Source: Akkermansia muciniphila (GTDB lineage Bacteria > Verrucomicrobiota > Verrucomicrobiia > Limisphaerales > UBA9464). Taken from it: a stretch of DNA of 42,412 bases. The stretch lies in NCBI GenBank assembly GCA_945861565.1, contig CAMAUY010000036.1, forward strand, positions 1-42,412, written 5' to 3'. Numbering within the stretch: position 1 is the stretch's first letter; each line of letters opens with the position of its first letter. Of the stretch, positions 1 to 7,956 are shown in pieces. The translations under genes and the position numbers were made by a program. The notes beneath the pieces were generated by a model. It was not told the DNA's origin, ran no database searches, and saw nothing but the letters and a program-made list of their open reading frames with translations.

Positions 1-221
1 ATAGGTCGGTGTGCTGTTCGTCGCCATCGACGGACGAAGGACGAAGGACGAGGACGAGGGCGAAAGCGCCGCAATGGGGTCCTTCAAATCGTCCTCGTCC
101 GTCGCGCTCGTTCTTCGTCCTCGAATTGGGAAATGGAGTCGGTTCATGGGCAGGGTGGCCGCAGAGGCCGGGTGAGGGGTCACTTAAATTCCACGGGCTC
201 AGGAGTCCTGAGTCTGGAGAA
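1..221. repeat. Intergenic repeat-rich gap: GACGA-type inverted repeat plus a dispersed block
   Basis: No convincing gene. Positions 28-64 are built from GACGA/GGACGAAG units, and 90-122 carry the same units on the opposite strand, so the two arms form an imperfect inverted repeat around a short spacer. The following block, 154-217, recurs as an inverted copy at 9594-9655, sharing GAGGGGTCACT and TTCCACGG. The short open frame through this stretch is just translated repeat. Confidence 0.6.
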
Positions 222-253
222 TAAAAAAGAGGCCGGGCACTTGGCCCGGCCTC
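222..253 (-). terminator. Rho-independent terminator of the beta-helix gene
   Basis: A perfect 10-bp stem (229-238 pairing with 244-253, arm GAGGCCGGGC) closes a 5-nt loop. Read on the minus strand, it is followed by a U-rich tract (the A run at 223-228). It lies about 29 nt past the stop codon of the minus-strand gene ending at 282, which is the right position and orientation for intrinsic termination. Confidence 0.85.
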
Positions 254-281
254 ATTGTAAGAACTCTTCTTCAGCGACCTT

Positions 282-3200
282 TTAGCGGGCACTATAGAAC
301 TGGGCGACACCGGTCGCCGGAACCGTTAGCGGGCTGCTGCCCGCAACCGGCAAGTACGTGCCGTCAATCGTGCTGGACGATACCAGCTGTCCTGTCCAGG
401 CGATCGTGACGCTGCCATCCGCATTGAGCTTAATGGTAACCGATGGCGCGACCCCACCGACCGGCGCGGTCGGATCCTCCGCGGGGGCGGGATGCGAGAA
501 CACGGTGTAGAAGTTGATTTCCCTCAGCGGGCCGCCGGTGTTGACATTAATAAAAGCGCCGTTGGCGGGCTTGTTCTGGAGGTTAATCTCCCCCTTGGCC
601 GACACGCAGATCTGCTTGGTGGTCATGGCGATGCTCATGCCGACCGATCGGATATCACCCGTCTTGGCCGCATTGATGAAGGCCAGGAAACTGGGCGTAA
701 GGGCCGTGATCGTCATCGTGTCGCCATTGAGCGCCAACACACGGGCGGCAATCTGCTGCTGCTCGTAGCCGTCCGGCTTCGAAACCCAGGAAACGGTGAT
801 GCGATTCAGAGCGTCCACCGCGAGGTTGGCGCGGTCGAAACCACCCGCAAAGGCGGGCTCGCTGGCGTCGAACAGGGCGAACCGATCCGGACTGCGCGTG
901 TCCCAAACCGCAAGTTTCATCACGGAATCGCCCGTAGGCTGGCCAAACAGGAAGACATAAGGCGAGTTGATATGGGAGGCGATGCGGGTGCCGTCACCAC
1001 GACCGGAGTTGAATGCCGCGCCCGCGCTGTTCTGGCTGAACTTGCCGGTCGCGTTGCCGTCGTTGTCGAACAAGTAGAAGTCGCTACCGTTGCGGACCGC
1101 GAAACCGCCTTTGAAGGCAGCCAAATTGGCCCATTGATCGCCGTCGGCGACCTTGAACGACTCTTTAACCAACGTGCCGTCGGCCTTGAAGATCGTTGCA
1201 ACCGCTGCATTACCCTCGGGCCGAATCAACTTCGATCGGTCTTCGACCAAAGAAACGAAGTTTCCGTTACTCAGAAAGGCGACGTCGCCACCGAAGCGGG
1301 TGTTCTGATCGCTCTCGACTTGACCGGAGGTCTGGCGGCCCGTGGCGGAATCAAACGCCTTGATCAAAGGCGTGGGTGTGAGAGACCCGAGGTCGAGGGT
1401 GAAGGGTTGAACTGTGCCGTAGCGGCTAATTACTCCGGCCGCAGTCATGCGGTCATAGCCGGTCGCCCAGCGATTGCCCGAATTGAATTCGACAAAGTTA
1501 TGGGGCGATGCCTCGGCACCGACCACATAGGTCTTCGCATTCGGGCGTTTGTCGCCAGCCACGCGGCCCGGATTACCGTTTTGGCGTGAGCCGTTAATCT
1601 CGCCCTTATACGGTGCGCCCGCATCGTTATAGAAGCCTTCCACCGTCTTGCCGAGCGCGCCATCTACCGGTTGGAGCGCCACCACAAACCGCTGTCTGCC
1701 ATCCGGTGACGGCAAGTCAAAACCGTCGGCAAACGTATTGCCTTCGATGAGGAACGTCGATGTCCCGAGCACGCTGGCATTAGGCTCCCAGTTACCCAGT
1801 GCATCGTTTTGCGGGACAATAATCGCCTTGTCCGGAACAATGCGGGTCAAACCAACCGACTCAACGCTACCCGGAACCAGGGCTGGAATATCCGCCACGA
1901 CCGCGGCCGAAAGCGGGCCCGTGATGGAGTTGGAGCCCGGCGTGCCGCCCGTCAACGCCGCGGTGTAGGTCACCGCGATCGCGATGGAATCCCCAGGCGC
2001 CACCTTCATACCCCGCAAATCTACGCGGAACTTGTTCGCAGCGGCATCGAGATCCCCGGCACCGCCTTCAATGAACGAACCCGAAAACTTCCCAGGCAAG
2101 TTCAAACCGCTCTCAGCCGACTTCGCATCAATTACGTAAACATCCACCGCGTGCTTGGCGTAGTTGGCAAGGTTTGGAACCGGCACCGTACCAGTCATAA
2201 TGCCAGCGGTCACGGCGGTGATTGCCGGGGTCGTATCCGTCGCGGGATTCGCCACTGCATTCGCAAGATAGCCCTCGTAGGTGCGTCCATAGCTGGGGTT
2301 CGCAAACGGAAAACCATCGAACTTGGCGTTGATGATGGTGTTTCGGCGGGCCGTGACCGGTACGCCATTGCCCGTATCGACAATTCGATCGCCAAGGATA
2401 TTGACGATGAGGTTGCCCTCGAGGTCATCACTAACCCCATCGCCATTGGAACCGACCCGGAACTGACCGTTGGCACCTCCGATAAGGAAAGGCGTCTCGG
2501 TCGTGAATGCGGGCTGCGCGGTCAAACCGTCGACACCCACACCAAAGTAGTTGCCGGCAATCGTGACGTTGGTGGCGTCCGTGTAGAACTCCATGTCGCT
2601 GTCATACGCGGAATGCGCCACAATGTTGCGCTCGTTGCCGTCACTCTTGCCATCGCCATTCGTGCCGATGACCGTGTTGGCACAGGAACGCCCATTTTCG
2701 AAGAATTCGACGGATTCGATCTTGTTATTGGATGCCGTCATGTAAGTCTGAAGCACCGCTTCGATATCGACAAACGTGAGTCCATCCGGGAACACGTTGA
2801 CGTAGTTGCCCGAGATGCGGAGGTCGGGTGCCTCGATGCCGAAAGCGTTGCCCGCACCGAGCACGACGTTGAACTCTTGAACGTCTGCCACACCGTCACC
2901 ATCGGTTCCGGCCGTCAGGCCCGAGCAGTAGAGAGTGTTGGTTACGACATTTGCCTCGTCCCGCTCCTGGAAGCGGTACGCCGAAACCGCGGCCGTCATC
3001 GGCTTCAGGTTTTCCATCGTGTAGGCGTCGCCCGGCTTCAATCCGAACCAGCAACCCTGCACTTTGGCATTCTTGGATCCCTTTACCAAAGCAACGGCGT
3101 AGATCTTCGGATCGCCATCACTGGCGGCCACGTAACGCCCAATAAAACTCAGTCCGCGAACCTTGAATCCATTTGCGGCAAAAACACCGAAAACGCCGTT

Positions 3201-3650
3201 CTCGCTATCACCGTAACCGGGAAAGGGGAGGCGTGTGGAACGGCGCTCGAGCAAATCACGATTGGTACCTGTGGACGGCGCTGAATCGGCCCCGCTCGAA
3301 TCCAGCACGATTTTGATATTGGCATTGTTGCCGCCGAGGATGCCATTGCTATTGGGCTTGGACCCCGACTGGGAATAGCCATCGATGAAAACATTGTTCA
3401 CCGTGATCAAGGGATACCCCCCCAGAGGAGTGACGATAACGTGAGGTCCGTCACCGGGAATGGCGAACTTGATGACATCCCCCTCGGCCAACTGGCTGAT
3501 CGCCTGTTTGAGCGAGGTTCCCGCTCCGGGCGAATCGTTGTTGATGGTGGTGACGACAATATCCTTCGCCTGCACGCCGAGACCCGCTGTGAGCAGGGCC
3601 AACGACGCGAGCGCTGGTTTGATGAATGCGGTTATACTGTTACTTTTCAT
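282..3650 (-). CDS. Large secreted right-handed beta-helix protein (1122 aa)
   Basis: Function unknown; probably an extracellular or surface protein. A signal peptide is visible (K2, hydrophobic stretch about 9-26, cleavage near GVQA|KD). Residues about 30-430 look like parallel beta-helix sequence with recurrent N-x-(I/V) rungs (ISGNYV, IAGNYFG). They carry three similar Gly/Asp/Asn loops near residues 248-262, 328-343 and 400-415 (TDGDGVADVQEFN, NGDGKSDGNERN, NGDGVSDDLEGN) that resemble calcium-binding DxDxDG loops. The second half has propeller-like or strand-rich sequence. The last ~60 residues form a module ending QFYSAR, similar to the ends of the other large secreted proteins here. ATG start fits the signal peptide; there is no obvious Shine-Dalgarno. 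A terminator follows the stop. Enzymatic activity (for example a polysaccharide lyase) cannot be assigned. Confidence 0.85.
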   Translation of the reverse strand: MKSNSITAFIKPALASLALLTAGLGVQAKDIVVTTINNDSPGAGTSLKQAISQLAEGDVIKFAIPGDGPHVIVTPLGGYPLITVNNVFIDGYSQSGSKPNSNGILGGNNANIKIVLDSSGADSAPSTGTNRDLLERRSTRLPFPGYGDSENGVFGVFAANGFKVRGLSFIGRYVAASDGDPKIYAVALVKGSKNAKVQGCWFGLKPGDAYTMENLKPMTAAVSAYRFQERDEANVVTNTLYCSGLTAGTDGDGVADVQEFNVVLGAGNAFGIEAPDLRISGNYVNVFPDGLTFVDIEAVLQTYMTASNNKIESVEFFENGRSCANTVIGTNGDGKSDGNERNIVAHSAYDSDMEFYTDATNVTIAGNYFGVGVDGLTAQPAFTTETPFLIGGANGQFRVGSNGDGVSDDLEGNLIVNILGDRIVDTGNGVPVTARRNTIINAKFDGFPFANPSYGRTYEGYLANAVANPATDTTPAITAVTAGIMTGTVPVPNLANYAKHAVDVYVIDAKSAESGLNLPGKFSGSFIEGGAGDLDAAANKFRVDLRGMKVAPGDSIAIAVTYTAALTGGTPGSNSITGPLSAAVVADIPALVPGSVESVGLTRIVPDKAIIVPQNDALGNWEPNASVLGTSTFLIEGNTFADGFDLPSPDGRQRFVVALQPVDGALGKTVEGFYNDAGAPYKGEINGSRQNGNPGRVAGDKRPNAKTYVVGAEASPHNFVEFNSGNRWATGYDRMTAAGVISRYGTVQPFTLDLGSLTPTPLIKAFDSATGRQTSGQVESDQNTRFGGDVAFLSNGNFVSLVEDRSKLIRPEGNAAVATIFKADGTLVKESFKVADGDQWANLAAFKGGFAVRNGSDFYLFDNDGNATGKFSQNSAGAAFNSGRGDGTRIASHINSPYVFLFGQPTGDSVMKLAVWDTRSPDRFALFDASEPAFAGGFDRANLAVDALNRITVSWVSKPDGYEQQQIAARVLALNGDTMTITALTPSFLAFINAAKTGDIRSVGMSIAMTTKQICVSAKGEINLQNKPANGAFINVNTGGPLREINFYTVFSHPAPAEDPTAPVGGVAPSVTIKLNADGSVTIAWTGQLVSSSTIDGTYLPVAGSSPLTVPATGVAQFYSAR

Positions 3651-3802
3651 TGGACAATGTTGATAGGCAAATGCTTGACAGGTCTGGTTAAGCGAAACGG
3701 GTCCGACAATGCCGGATTAAGGGGTAAATACAAGGCGTTTGTGATGCTTTTTTGCCGCTCCGGGGCGAATTCACAAATTCGCCACATGGCGGCGGGTTTC
3801 CC

Positions 3803-3821
3803 AGCCCAGCGGAACTGGGCT
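3803..3821. repeat. Hairpin of the CAGCCCAG family
   Basis: A perfect 7-bp stem (AGCCCAG / CTGGGCT) with a 5-nt loop. The CAGCCCAG arm and the nearby GTTAA resemble the hairpin at 4460-4496, so this is probably a lone member of the same intergenic family. Confidence 0.6.
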
Positions 3822-3882
3822 CAACAGCGGGCAAACCGTTAAATCATCGAGCTCGCCTCGACCCACGCTATCCATCGTTCCA

Positions 3883-3917
3883 GGCGGCTGGAAGCCGCCC
3901 CTGGAGTTTGGCCATTT
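3883..3917 (+). repeat. Hairpin plus CTGGAG-TTGGCCATT element, copy 1
   Basis: A 7-bp perfect hairpin (GGCGGCT-gga-AGCCGCC) is followed by CTGGAGTTTGGCCATTT. The same arrangement occurs inverted at 4961-4999, and the second half recurs at 10897-10912 and 33844-33859, always in intergenic DNA. Confidence 0.7.
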
Positions 3918-4003
3918 ATCGCAAAGAAATCCGGTTGGGATTCGCAGCAGATTACCCATTTTCTGGTCCATGCGTCGTGGAAGAACAATCGGCATTTAGC
4001 AAA

Positions 4004-4209
4004 GCCGCGGAGCGGCGTCAGAACGTAGCCCACGGCGTGAGCCGTGGGGATGACGTTCGAGCAAAACGCAAGCCCCGTCAGGGGCGACAGAGCTGGGGGA
4101 CAGCGCCTTGTGCCAAATTCTCTGTCGCCCCTCCGGGGCTAACGCGCGGGGCATCCGAGAACCCATGGCTGACGCCATGGGCTACGTTCTGACGGCGCTC
4201 CGCGCCTCC
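4004..4209 (+). repeat. BIME/REP-like composite palindromic element, copy 1
   Basis: A ~205-bp imperfect palindrome made of four hairpins in mirror order. Outer hairpins: 4029-4048 (8-bp stem, GTGA loop) and 4162-4181 (8-bp stem, TGAC loop). Inner hairpins: 4072-4085 and 4127-4139 (GCCCC/GGGGC). Flanking arms AGCGGCGTCAGAACGTAG and CTACGTTCTGACGGCGCT are also complementary. An inverted copy lies at 4712-4922. The organisation resembles bacterial interspersed mosaic elements of REP type (inference from architecture; family not identified). Confidence 0.85.
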
Positions 4210-4437
4210 GGCGTACGCTGGATCCATGCGTGCGTGTTCAACAGATGAGGGATCACCCTCATGTGCGTCACCATGTCGGACTTTTTTCCGATCGTCAAAT
4301 CCGGTGGAATGCGTGCCTGGCCGCCGGCTCCGAAAGAGGGGAGAGCCAGCAGCGCACCGCCTGTCTTCCGTTGGATCGCCCGGGGTGACTGCCGGGTGGC
4401 TTCGCACAAGACGGACGGCGAGGGGTCGTCGGGCTTC

Positions 4438-4609
4438 GGGCCAACGGCCCGTGATTCCTCAGCCCAGCTCAACGGGCTGGGTCGTGGGACGTTAACCGAT
4501 TCATGCGCACCGTGGAGTGGGATTATCGCGGCCCTTCAGGCCGCGTGATCTGTCGGCAATCGTTACCCAGGCCGATGGCCTGGGCTGAGGAATGACGGCC
4601 CTTTGGGCC
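4438..4609. repeat. Second nested pair of inverted hairpins
   Basis: Left part: hairpin 4438-4450 (GGGCC-aac-GGCCC), then CAGCCC/GGGCTG at 4460-4479. Right part in mirror order: CCCAGGCC-gat-GGCCTGGG at 4566-4584, then GGCCC-ttt-GGGCC at 4597-4609. Between the hairpins in each half lies ATTCCTCAGCC or its complement GGCTGAGGAAT. The centre holds another perfect 7-bp hairpin at 4527-4545. The whole set sits between the two larger BIME-like copies. Confidence 0.75.
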
Positions 4610-4711
4610 TTTGCGATCGGACGTTTTTTGCAATGAAATCCCAAAGGTATTCGCAGGCAGATACATGGCGGCACAGTTTCTCTGCCAGCCTCGAAAAATC
4701 CCCAAACTCCA

Positions 4712-4922
4712 GAGGCGCGGAGCGCCGTCAGAACGTAGCCCATGGCGTGAGCCGTGGGTTCTCGGATGCCCCGCACTCAAGCCCCGGAGGGGCGGACAGA
4801 GAATCTGGCACAAGGCGCGTTCTCCTCCAGCTCTGTCGCCCCTGACGGGGCTTGCGTTTAGTTCGAACATCATCCCCACGGCTCACGCCGTGGGCTACGG
4901 TCTGACGCCGCTCCGCGGCTTT
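4712..4922 (-). repeat. BIME/REP-like composite palindromic element, copy 2 (inverted)
   Basis: Its reverse complement aligns along its length with the element at 4004-4209, including the unique central spacer around CGCCTTGTGCCA, so it is a true inverted copy and not just similar hairpins. Outer hairpins: 4739-4758 and 4875-4894. The 4739-4758 stem has one T-G wobble (4743/4754) where other stems of the family have C-G or T-A. Confidence 0.85.
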
Positions 4923-4960
4923 TCTAAATTCCGAATTGTCCGCCAGCGGTACACGCACGA

Positions 4961-4999
4961 GAAAAATGGCCAATCTCCAGAGGCGGCTGGAAGGCGCCT
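4961..4999 (-). repeat. Hairpin plus CTGGAG-TTGGCCATT element, copy 2 (inverted)
   Basis: On the minus strand it reads a degraded AGGCGCC...GGCGGCT-type hairpin, then CTGGAGATTGGCCATTTTTC. It is the inverted counterpart of 3883-3917. With it, the pair encloses the whole hairpin cluster. A weaker relative (CTGGAGTTTGGGGATTTTTC) is on the minus strand at 4693-4712. Confidence 0.7.
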
Positions 5000-5162
5000 C
5001 CACTGTCAGGCGGGGATGCCTGACGCCAGGTGGCAGCGGAGAAATTCCCACGCCGAAATGGCTTGCGACTCGGAACCCGCTTGGAAGACAACAGCCCGCG
5101 CAGCCTTTCGGGATACGGATCCTGAGAACGGATCCCGCCGATCCATTTGGCCGCCGAGAATC

Positions 5163-6596
5163 ATGGCCTTCACCAGTTGGTCGTTTGCGGTATTCCTGCC
5201 ACTCGTGTTTGTCCTGCACTACGCAGGACGTTCACTAGGTTGGCAGCTTGCGATCCTGATTGTTGCCAGCTTCGTCTTCTACGGCTGGGAACATCCGTGG
5301 CTGGTCCTCCTGCTTGCCGCGTCCACGACGATCAATGCGGAAGCCGCCCGGCACCTGCTGCACCCCGGAAGTTCCCGGAACGCGCGCCGACGGGCGCTGG
5401 TCCTTGCCCTGACGGCAAATCTCGGGGCGCTCGCATTCTTCAAATACGCCAAATTGCTTGGCCCGTTGATTCTACCCGCCTCGCTCTGGAACCACTGGGG
5501 TGTCTCCATCCGCGAGATACCCCTGCCGGTCGGCATCTCGTTCTACACATTCCAGGGAATCAGCCTCGTGGTGGATGCCTGGCGCGCGGGTCCGGACGGC
5601 ATTCCCGGATTGCCGCTGCCGTCCACCCCCCGCGAATCGGTCTGGTTCCAGGCGCGGGTCTGGTTTTTCAAGGCGTTCTTCCCCCAGCTCATCGCGGGGC
5701 CCATCGTGAAAGCCGGCGAGTTCCTTTATCAAATTTCTCCAAAGCGACTCGCTGACGTTGACTGGGATGGCGCGTCCCGCCATTTGATCACCGGATTTTT
5801 CCTGAAACTCGTCGTCGCGGATAACCTCCGTGAAGCCACGGCTTCCCTCGCCAGCCCGCTCTTCCTCGTCCTCCCAAAACTGAATCTGATCGCCCTATTG
5901 TATGGATTCTCCTTTCGCATCTACGCGGATTTCTGCGGTTATTCGCTGATCGCAATGGGTCTGGCGAAATTGTTTGGCTACGAATTACCCATCAATTTCA
6001 ACCTGCCCTATTTGTCGCAAAGCATCACCGAGTTCTGGCGGCGATGGCATATTTCGTTGTCATCCTGGCTTCGTGAATATCTATACGTGCCGCTCGGAGG
6101 TAACCGTCGGGGAACCACTCGAACCTACGTCAACCTGTTTCTGGTGATGTTTCTGGGCGGGCTCTGGCACGGGGTGGCCTGGAGCTATGCCGTCTGGGGA
6201 ATGGCCCACGGCGTGCTCCTCGCGCTCGAACGGTTCTTCGCCGGAAATAAACGGGATGCTGCCCCAACCGCAACCTGGACCCTAGGACGTGTCCTGCGGA
6301 CTCTGCTCGTGTTCAATGGAGTGTCGCTACTCTGGCTGCTGTTCCAATTGACCGATTTTCGGGACGTCATCGCCTATATTGACTGCCTGCTTCATAACCC
6401 CTGGGGCGCACAACCGCAGGCGCTCTATGTCATCGGCCTCTTCTCACTGCCGGTCATCATCCAGCATTTGTACGGAGCGAATCCCAGGAAACCGCTGTTG
6501 CCCGCCCGGTTGGAGGCCCCGTTCTTCGGTTTTCTCCTGTTCCTAATCCTCGTGAACTCCGGTACTCCCGGGGATTTCATCTATTTTCAATTCTGA
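5163..6596 (+). CDS. MBOAT family membrane O-acyltransferase (AlgI-like)
   Basis: Polytopic membrane-bound O-acyltransferase, 477 aa, of the AlgI/DltB/PatA type. These proteins move acyl groups across the membrane to a partner that modifies an envelope polysaccharide. Family signatures: AFFPQLIAGPIV at about 171-182, FRIYADFCGYSLIAMGLAKL at about 251-270, EFWRRWHISLSSWLREYLY at 290-308, and GLWHG at 333-337 with the probable catalytic H336. Around ten hydrophobic segments are visible. The frame is open further upstream, but that part is translated repeat DNA; the ATG at 5163 gives a normal AlgI-like N-terminus. The next gene encodes an SGNH-like protein 12 bp downstream, the usual partner arrangement. 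No alginate genes are visible, so the substrate is unknown. Confidence 0.93.
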   Translation: MAFTSWSFAVFLPLVFVLHYAGRSLGWQLAILIVASFVFYGWEHPWLVLLLAASTTINAEAARHLLHPGSSRNARRRALVLALTANLGALAFFKYAKLLGPLILPASLWNHWGVSIREIPLPVGISFYTFQGISLVVDAWRAGPDGIPGLPLPSTPRESVWFQARVWFFKAFFPQLIAGPIVKAGEFLYQISPKRLADVDWDGASRHLITGFFLKLVVADNLREATASLASPLFLVLPKLNLIALLYGFSFRIYADFCGYSLIAMGLAKLFGYELPINFNLPYLSQSITEFWRRWHISLSSWLREYLYVPLGGNRRGTTRTYVNLFLVMFLGGLWHGVAWSYAVWGMAHGVLLALERFFAGNKRDAAPTATWTLGRVLRTLLVFNGVSLLWLLFQLTDFRDVIAYIDCLLHNPWGAQPQALYVIGLFSLPVIIQHLYGANPRKPLLPARLEAPFFGFLLFLILVNSGTPGDFIYFQF

Positions 6597-6608
6597 GGGA
6601 AACACCAA

Positions 6609-7496
6609 ATGAGATCTGGCCGGCAAACACTTCACATCCTCCTCTGGGTTGCTCTCTTCCTGGGGGCCTGGTCGTTCTGTCTCCGACTCGTGCCGATCCG
6701 AGCGCCGTTGGCGGAATCGAACTACCAAGCCAACCTTATCCGCCTGCAGGATTTCCTATTTCAACCGGTTCGCCCGGCTGTTTTCGTCGGCTCATCGATC
6801 ACCGGTCGCCTGCTGCCAGGCTATTTTGAGTCAACATCGCTCGCCGGTTCCGCCAATTTGGGTCTGGACGGATCGGGTCCCCGACTGGGGATCGAGCTGC
6901 TGATTCGGCAAACGTCGGCGCCGCCAACCCGGCTTTTCATCGAGGCGAATCTGCTCGGGATTCCGCCCGGACCCAATGACCTCCAATTGCTCGATGCGGC
7001 GGAGAGTTTCACTTTTTCGCTCGCCCGCCAGACTCCCCTGCTCCGAGCCGAAACCCGTCCCTCGTCACTTCTCTATTCCTGGCTGAAGCAGCGTCGGAGC
7101 GATGCGCCAGACATCCGGAGGCCTCCACCAACCGTGAGCTCGAACATCGCCGGAGCGCACTCGGTCTCACCGCTCCCGATCCCCTGGGATCGCAGCACTC
7201 CCGCCGAGCGCGCCCGGCATCGCGATGTTATTCGACAGGAACTGCTGGAGCTGCGACGGCGTGGCGTCCAGGTTGTCTTATTGCGTTTCCCGCACGCGGA
7301 TGTCGCGGAGGATCCGACGGCACGGGGAGCCGATTTTGCGGACGAACTGGCACGCGACCTTCAGCTACCCCAGTGGGAGTTGGGTCCCGAACTAAGAGCA
7401 TCGGGGGTGGTGCCAACCTTCTCCGATGGCACCCATTTGACCTCCGGGTCCGCCCGGTCTGTCGCCCGACTGATCGCCGGGAAAACGGCTCGGTGA
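6609..7496 (+). CDS. SGNH-hydrolase-like protein, probable O-acyltransferase partner of MBOAT
   Basis: 295 aa with one N-terminal membrane segment (about 8-28) and the rest probably periplasmic. SGNH-type blocks can be seen: GSS at 61-63 (possible nucleophile S62), NLGLDGSG at 83-90 (block II-like), EANLLG at 112-117 (block III-like), and SDGTHLTSG near the C-terminus, giving D273 and H276 of a block V D-x-x-H. In AlgI/AlgX, AlgJ or DltB/DltD systems the soluble SGNH-like protein transfers the acyl group to the polymer; I infer the same here from fold motifs and adjacency. GAGGGA lies upstream of the ATG, one of the few clear Shine-Dalgarno sequences in the window. Converges with the following gene, with one base between the stops. 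Confidence 0.8.
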   Translation: MRSGRQTLHILLWVALFLGAWSFCLRLVPIRAPLAESNYQANLIRLQDFLFQPVRPAVFVGSSITGRLLPGYFESTSLAGSANLGLDGSGPRLGIELLIRQTSAPPTRLFIEANLLGIPPGPNDLQLLDAAESFTFSLARQTPLLRAETRPSSLLYSWLKQRRSDAPDIRRPPPTVSSNIAGAHSVSPLPIPWDRSTPAERARHRDVIRQELLELRRRGVQVVLLRFPHADVAEDPTARGADFADELARDLQLPQWELGPELRASGVVPTFSDGTHLTSGSARSVARLIAGKTAR

Positions 7497-7497
7497 T

Positions 7498-7923
7498 TCA
7501 GACGTCAATGACCGGGCCCTTGCCATCGGGGCGGGTCGTCCCGACCTGAACATCGGACGGACGTCCAAGCAGGCGATTCACGACCCAACCGACGAGAGAA
7601 ATCACGAGGCCACCCCAGAACGCAGGCCAGAAGCCGCTGACGTCAAATCCGCGGACCAAGCTCCCGACGGTCCACAACAACCCGGCATTGATGACGAAGT
7701 AGAAGAGTCCGAACGTGATGAGCATGATCGGAAAAGTGAGCAGGACGAGGATCGGCCGGACGAAGGCGTTGCAGAAGCCGAGCACGAGCGAAGCCACCAG
7801 GAGGGCACCGATCGACGTGTAACGAATTCCCGGCACGAGATGATTGGCGACAAGAATTCCCACGGTTAAAACCAGCCAACGCTGGAAAAAGCGCAGCAAC
7901 GGACCCTTGGAAACTTCATTCAT
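7498..7923 (-). CDS. Phage-holin-family small membrane protein (YvlD-like)
   Basis: 141 aa with four hydrophobic segments (about 13-33, 37-60, 62-85, 95-115) and a short polar C-terminal tail. The pattern VANHLVPGI, LGFCNAFVRPIL, LTFPIMLITFGLFYFVINA is characteristic of the phage holin 4 / YvlD family of chromosomal proteins. Most members are not phage holins and their function is unknown. No lysis or phage genes are nearby. It lies 33 bp after the sugar dehydrogenase gene on the same strand, so cotranscription is possible. Confidence 0.88.
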   Translation of the reverse strand: MNEVSKGPLLRFFQRWLVLTVGILVANHLVPGIRYTSIGALLVASLVLGFCNAFVRPILVLLTFPIMLITFGLFYFVINAGLLWTVGSLVRGFDVSGFWPAFWGGLVISLVGWVVNRLLGRPSDVQVGTTRPDGKGPVIDV

Positions 7924-7956
7924 GAGAATTCAGTGATTGTCGCCCGAGGGCTGGAT

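Larger units (their letters stand above)
3651..5162. other. 1.5-kb intergenic region rich in hairpins
   Basis: This gap separates the divergent beta-helix and MBOAT genes. Open frames crossing it are translations of palindromic repeats and do not look like genes. It contains at least a dozen short perfect GC-rich hairpins grouped in families, listed separately. No transposase, tRNA or convincing promoter is visible. The end nearest the MBOAT start (5024-5162) shows nothing recognisable. Confidence 0.7.

Noticed and set aside
9..224. 71-codon plus-strand frame at the left edge
   Set aside because: Translation of low-complexity GACGA repeats and the dispersed intergenic block; no conserved protein pattern.
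492..1589. Long plus-strand open frame (365 codons) inside the beta-helix gene
   Set aside because: Antisense shadow of the signal-peptide-bearing minus-strand gene; R/G/V-rich composition without domain sense. The same applies to 1809-3284.
4611..5162. N-terminal extension of the MBOAT frame
   Set aside because: The frame runs through the inverted BIME copy and other repeats; the family-like N-terminus starts at 5163.
3651..5162. tRNA or riboswitch among the hairpins
   Set aside because: No cloverleaf with a T-loop GGTTCRA motif and no recognisable aptamer core; hairpins are simple perfect stems in repeat families.
7498..7923. Prophage interpretation of the holin-family gene
   Set aside because: No integrase, capsid, tail or endolysin genes nearby; YvlD-type members are ordinary chromosomal genes.
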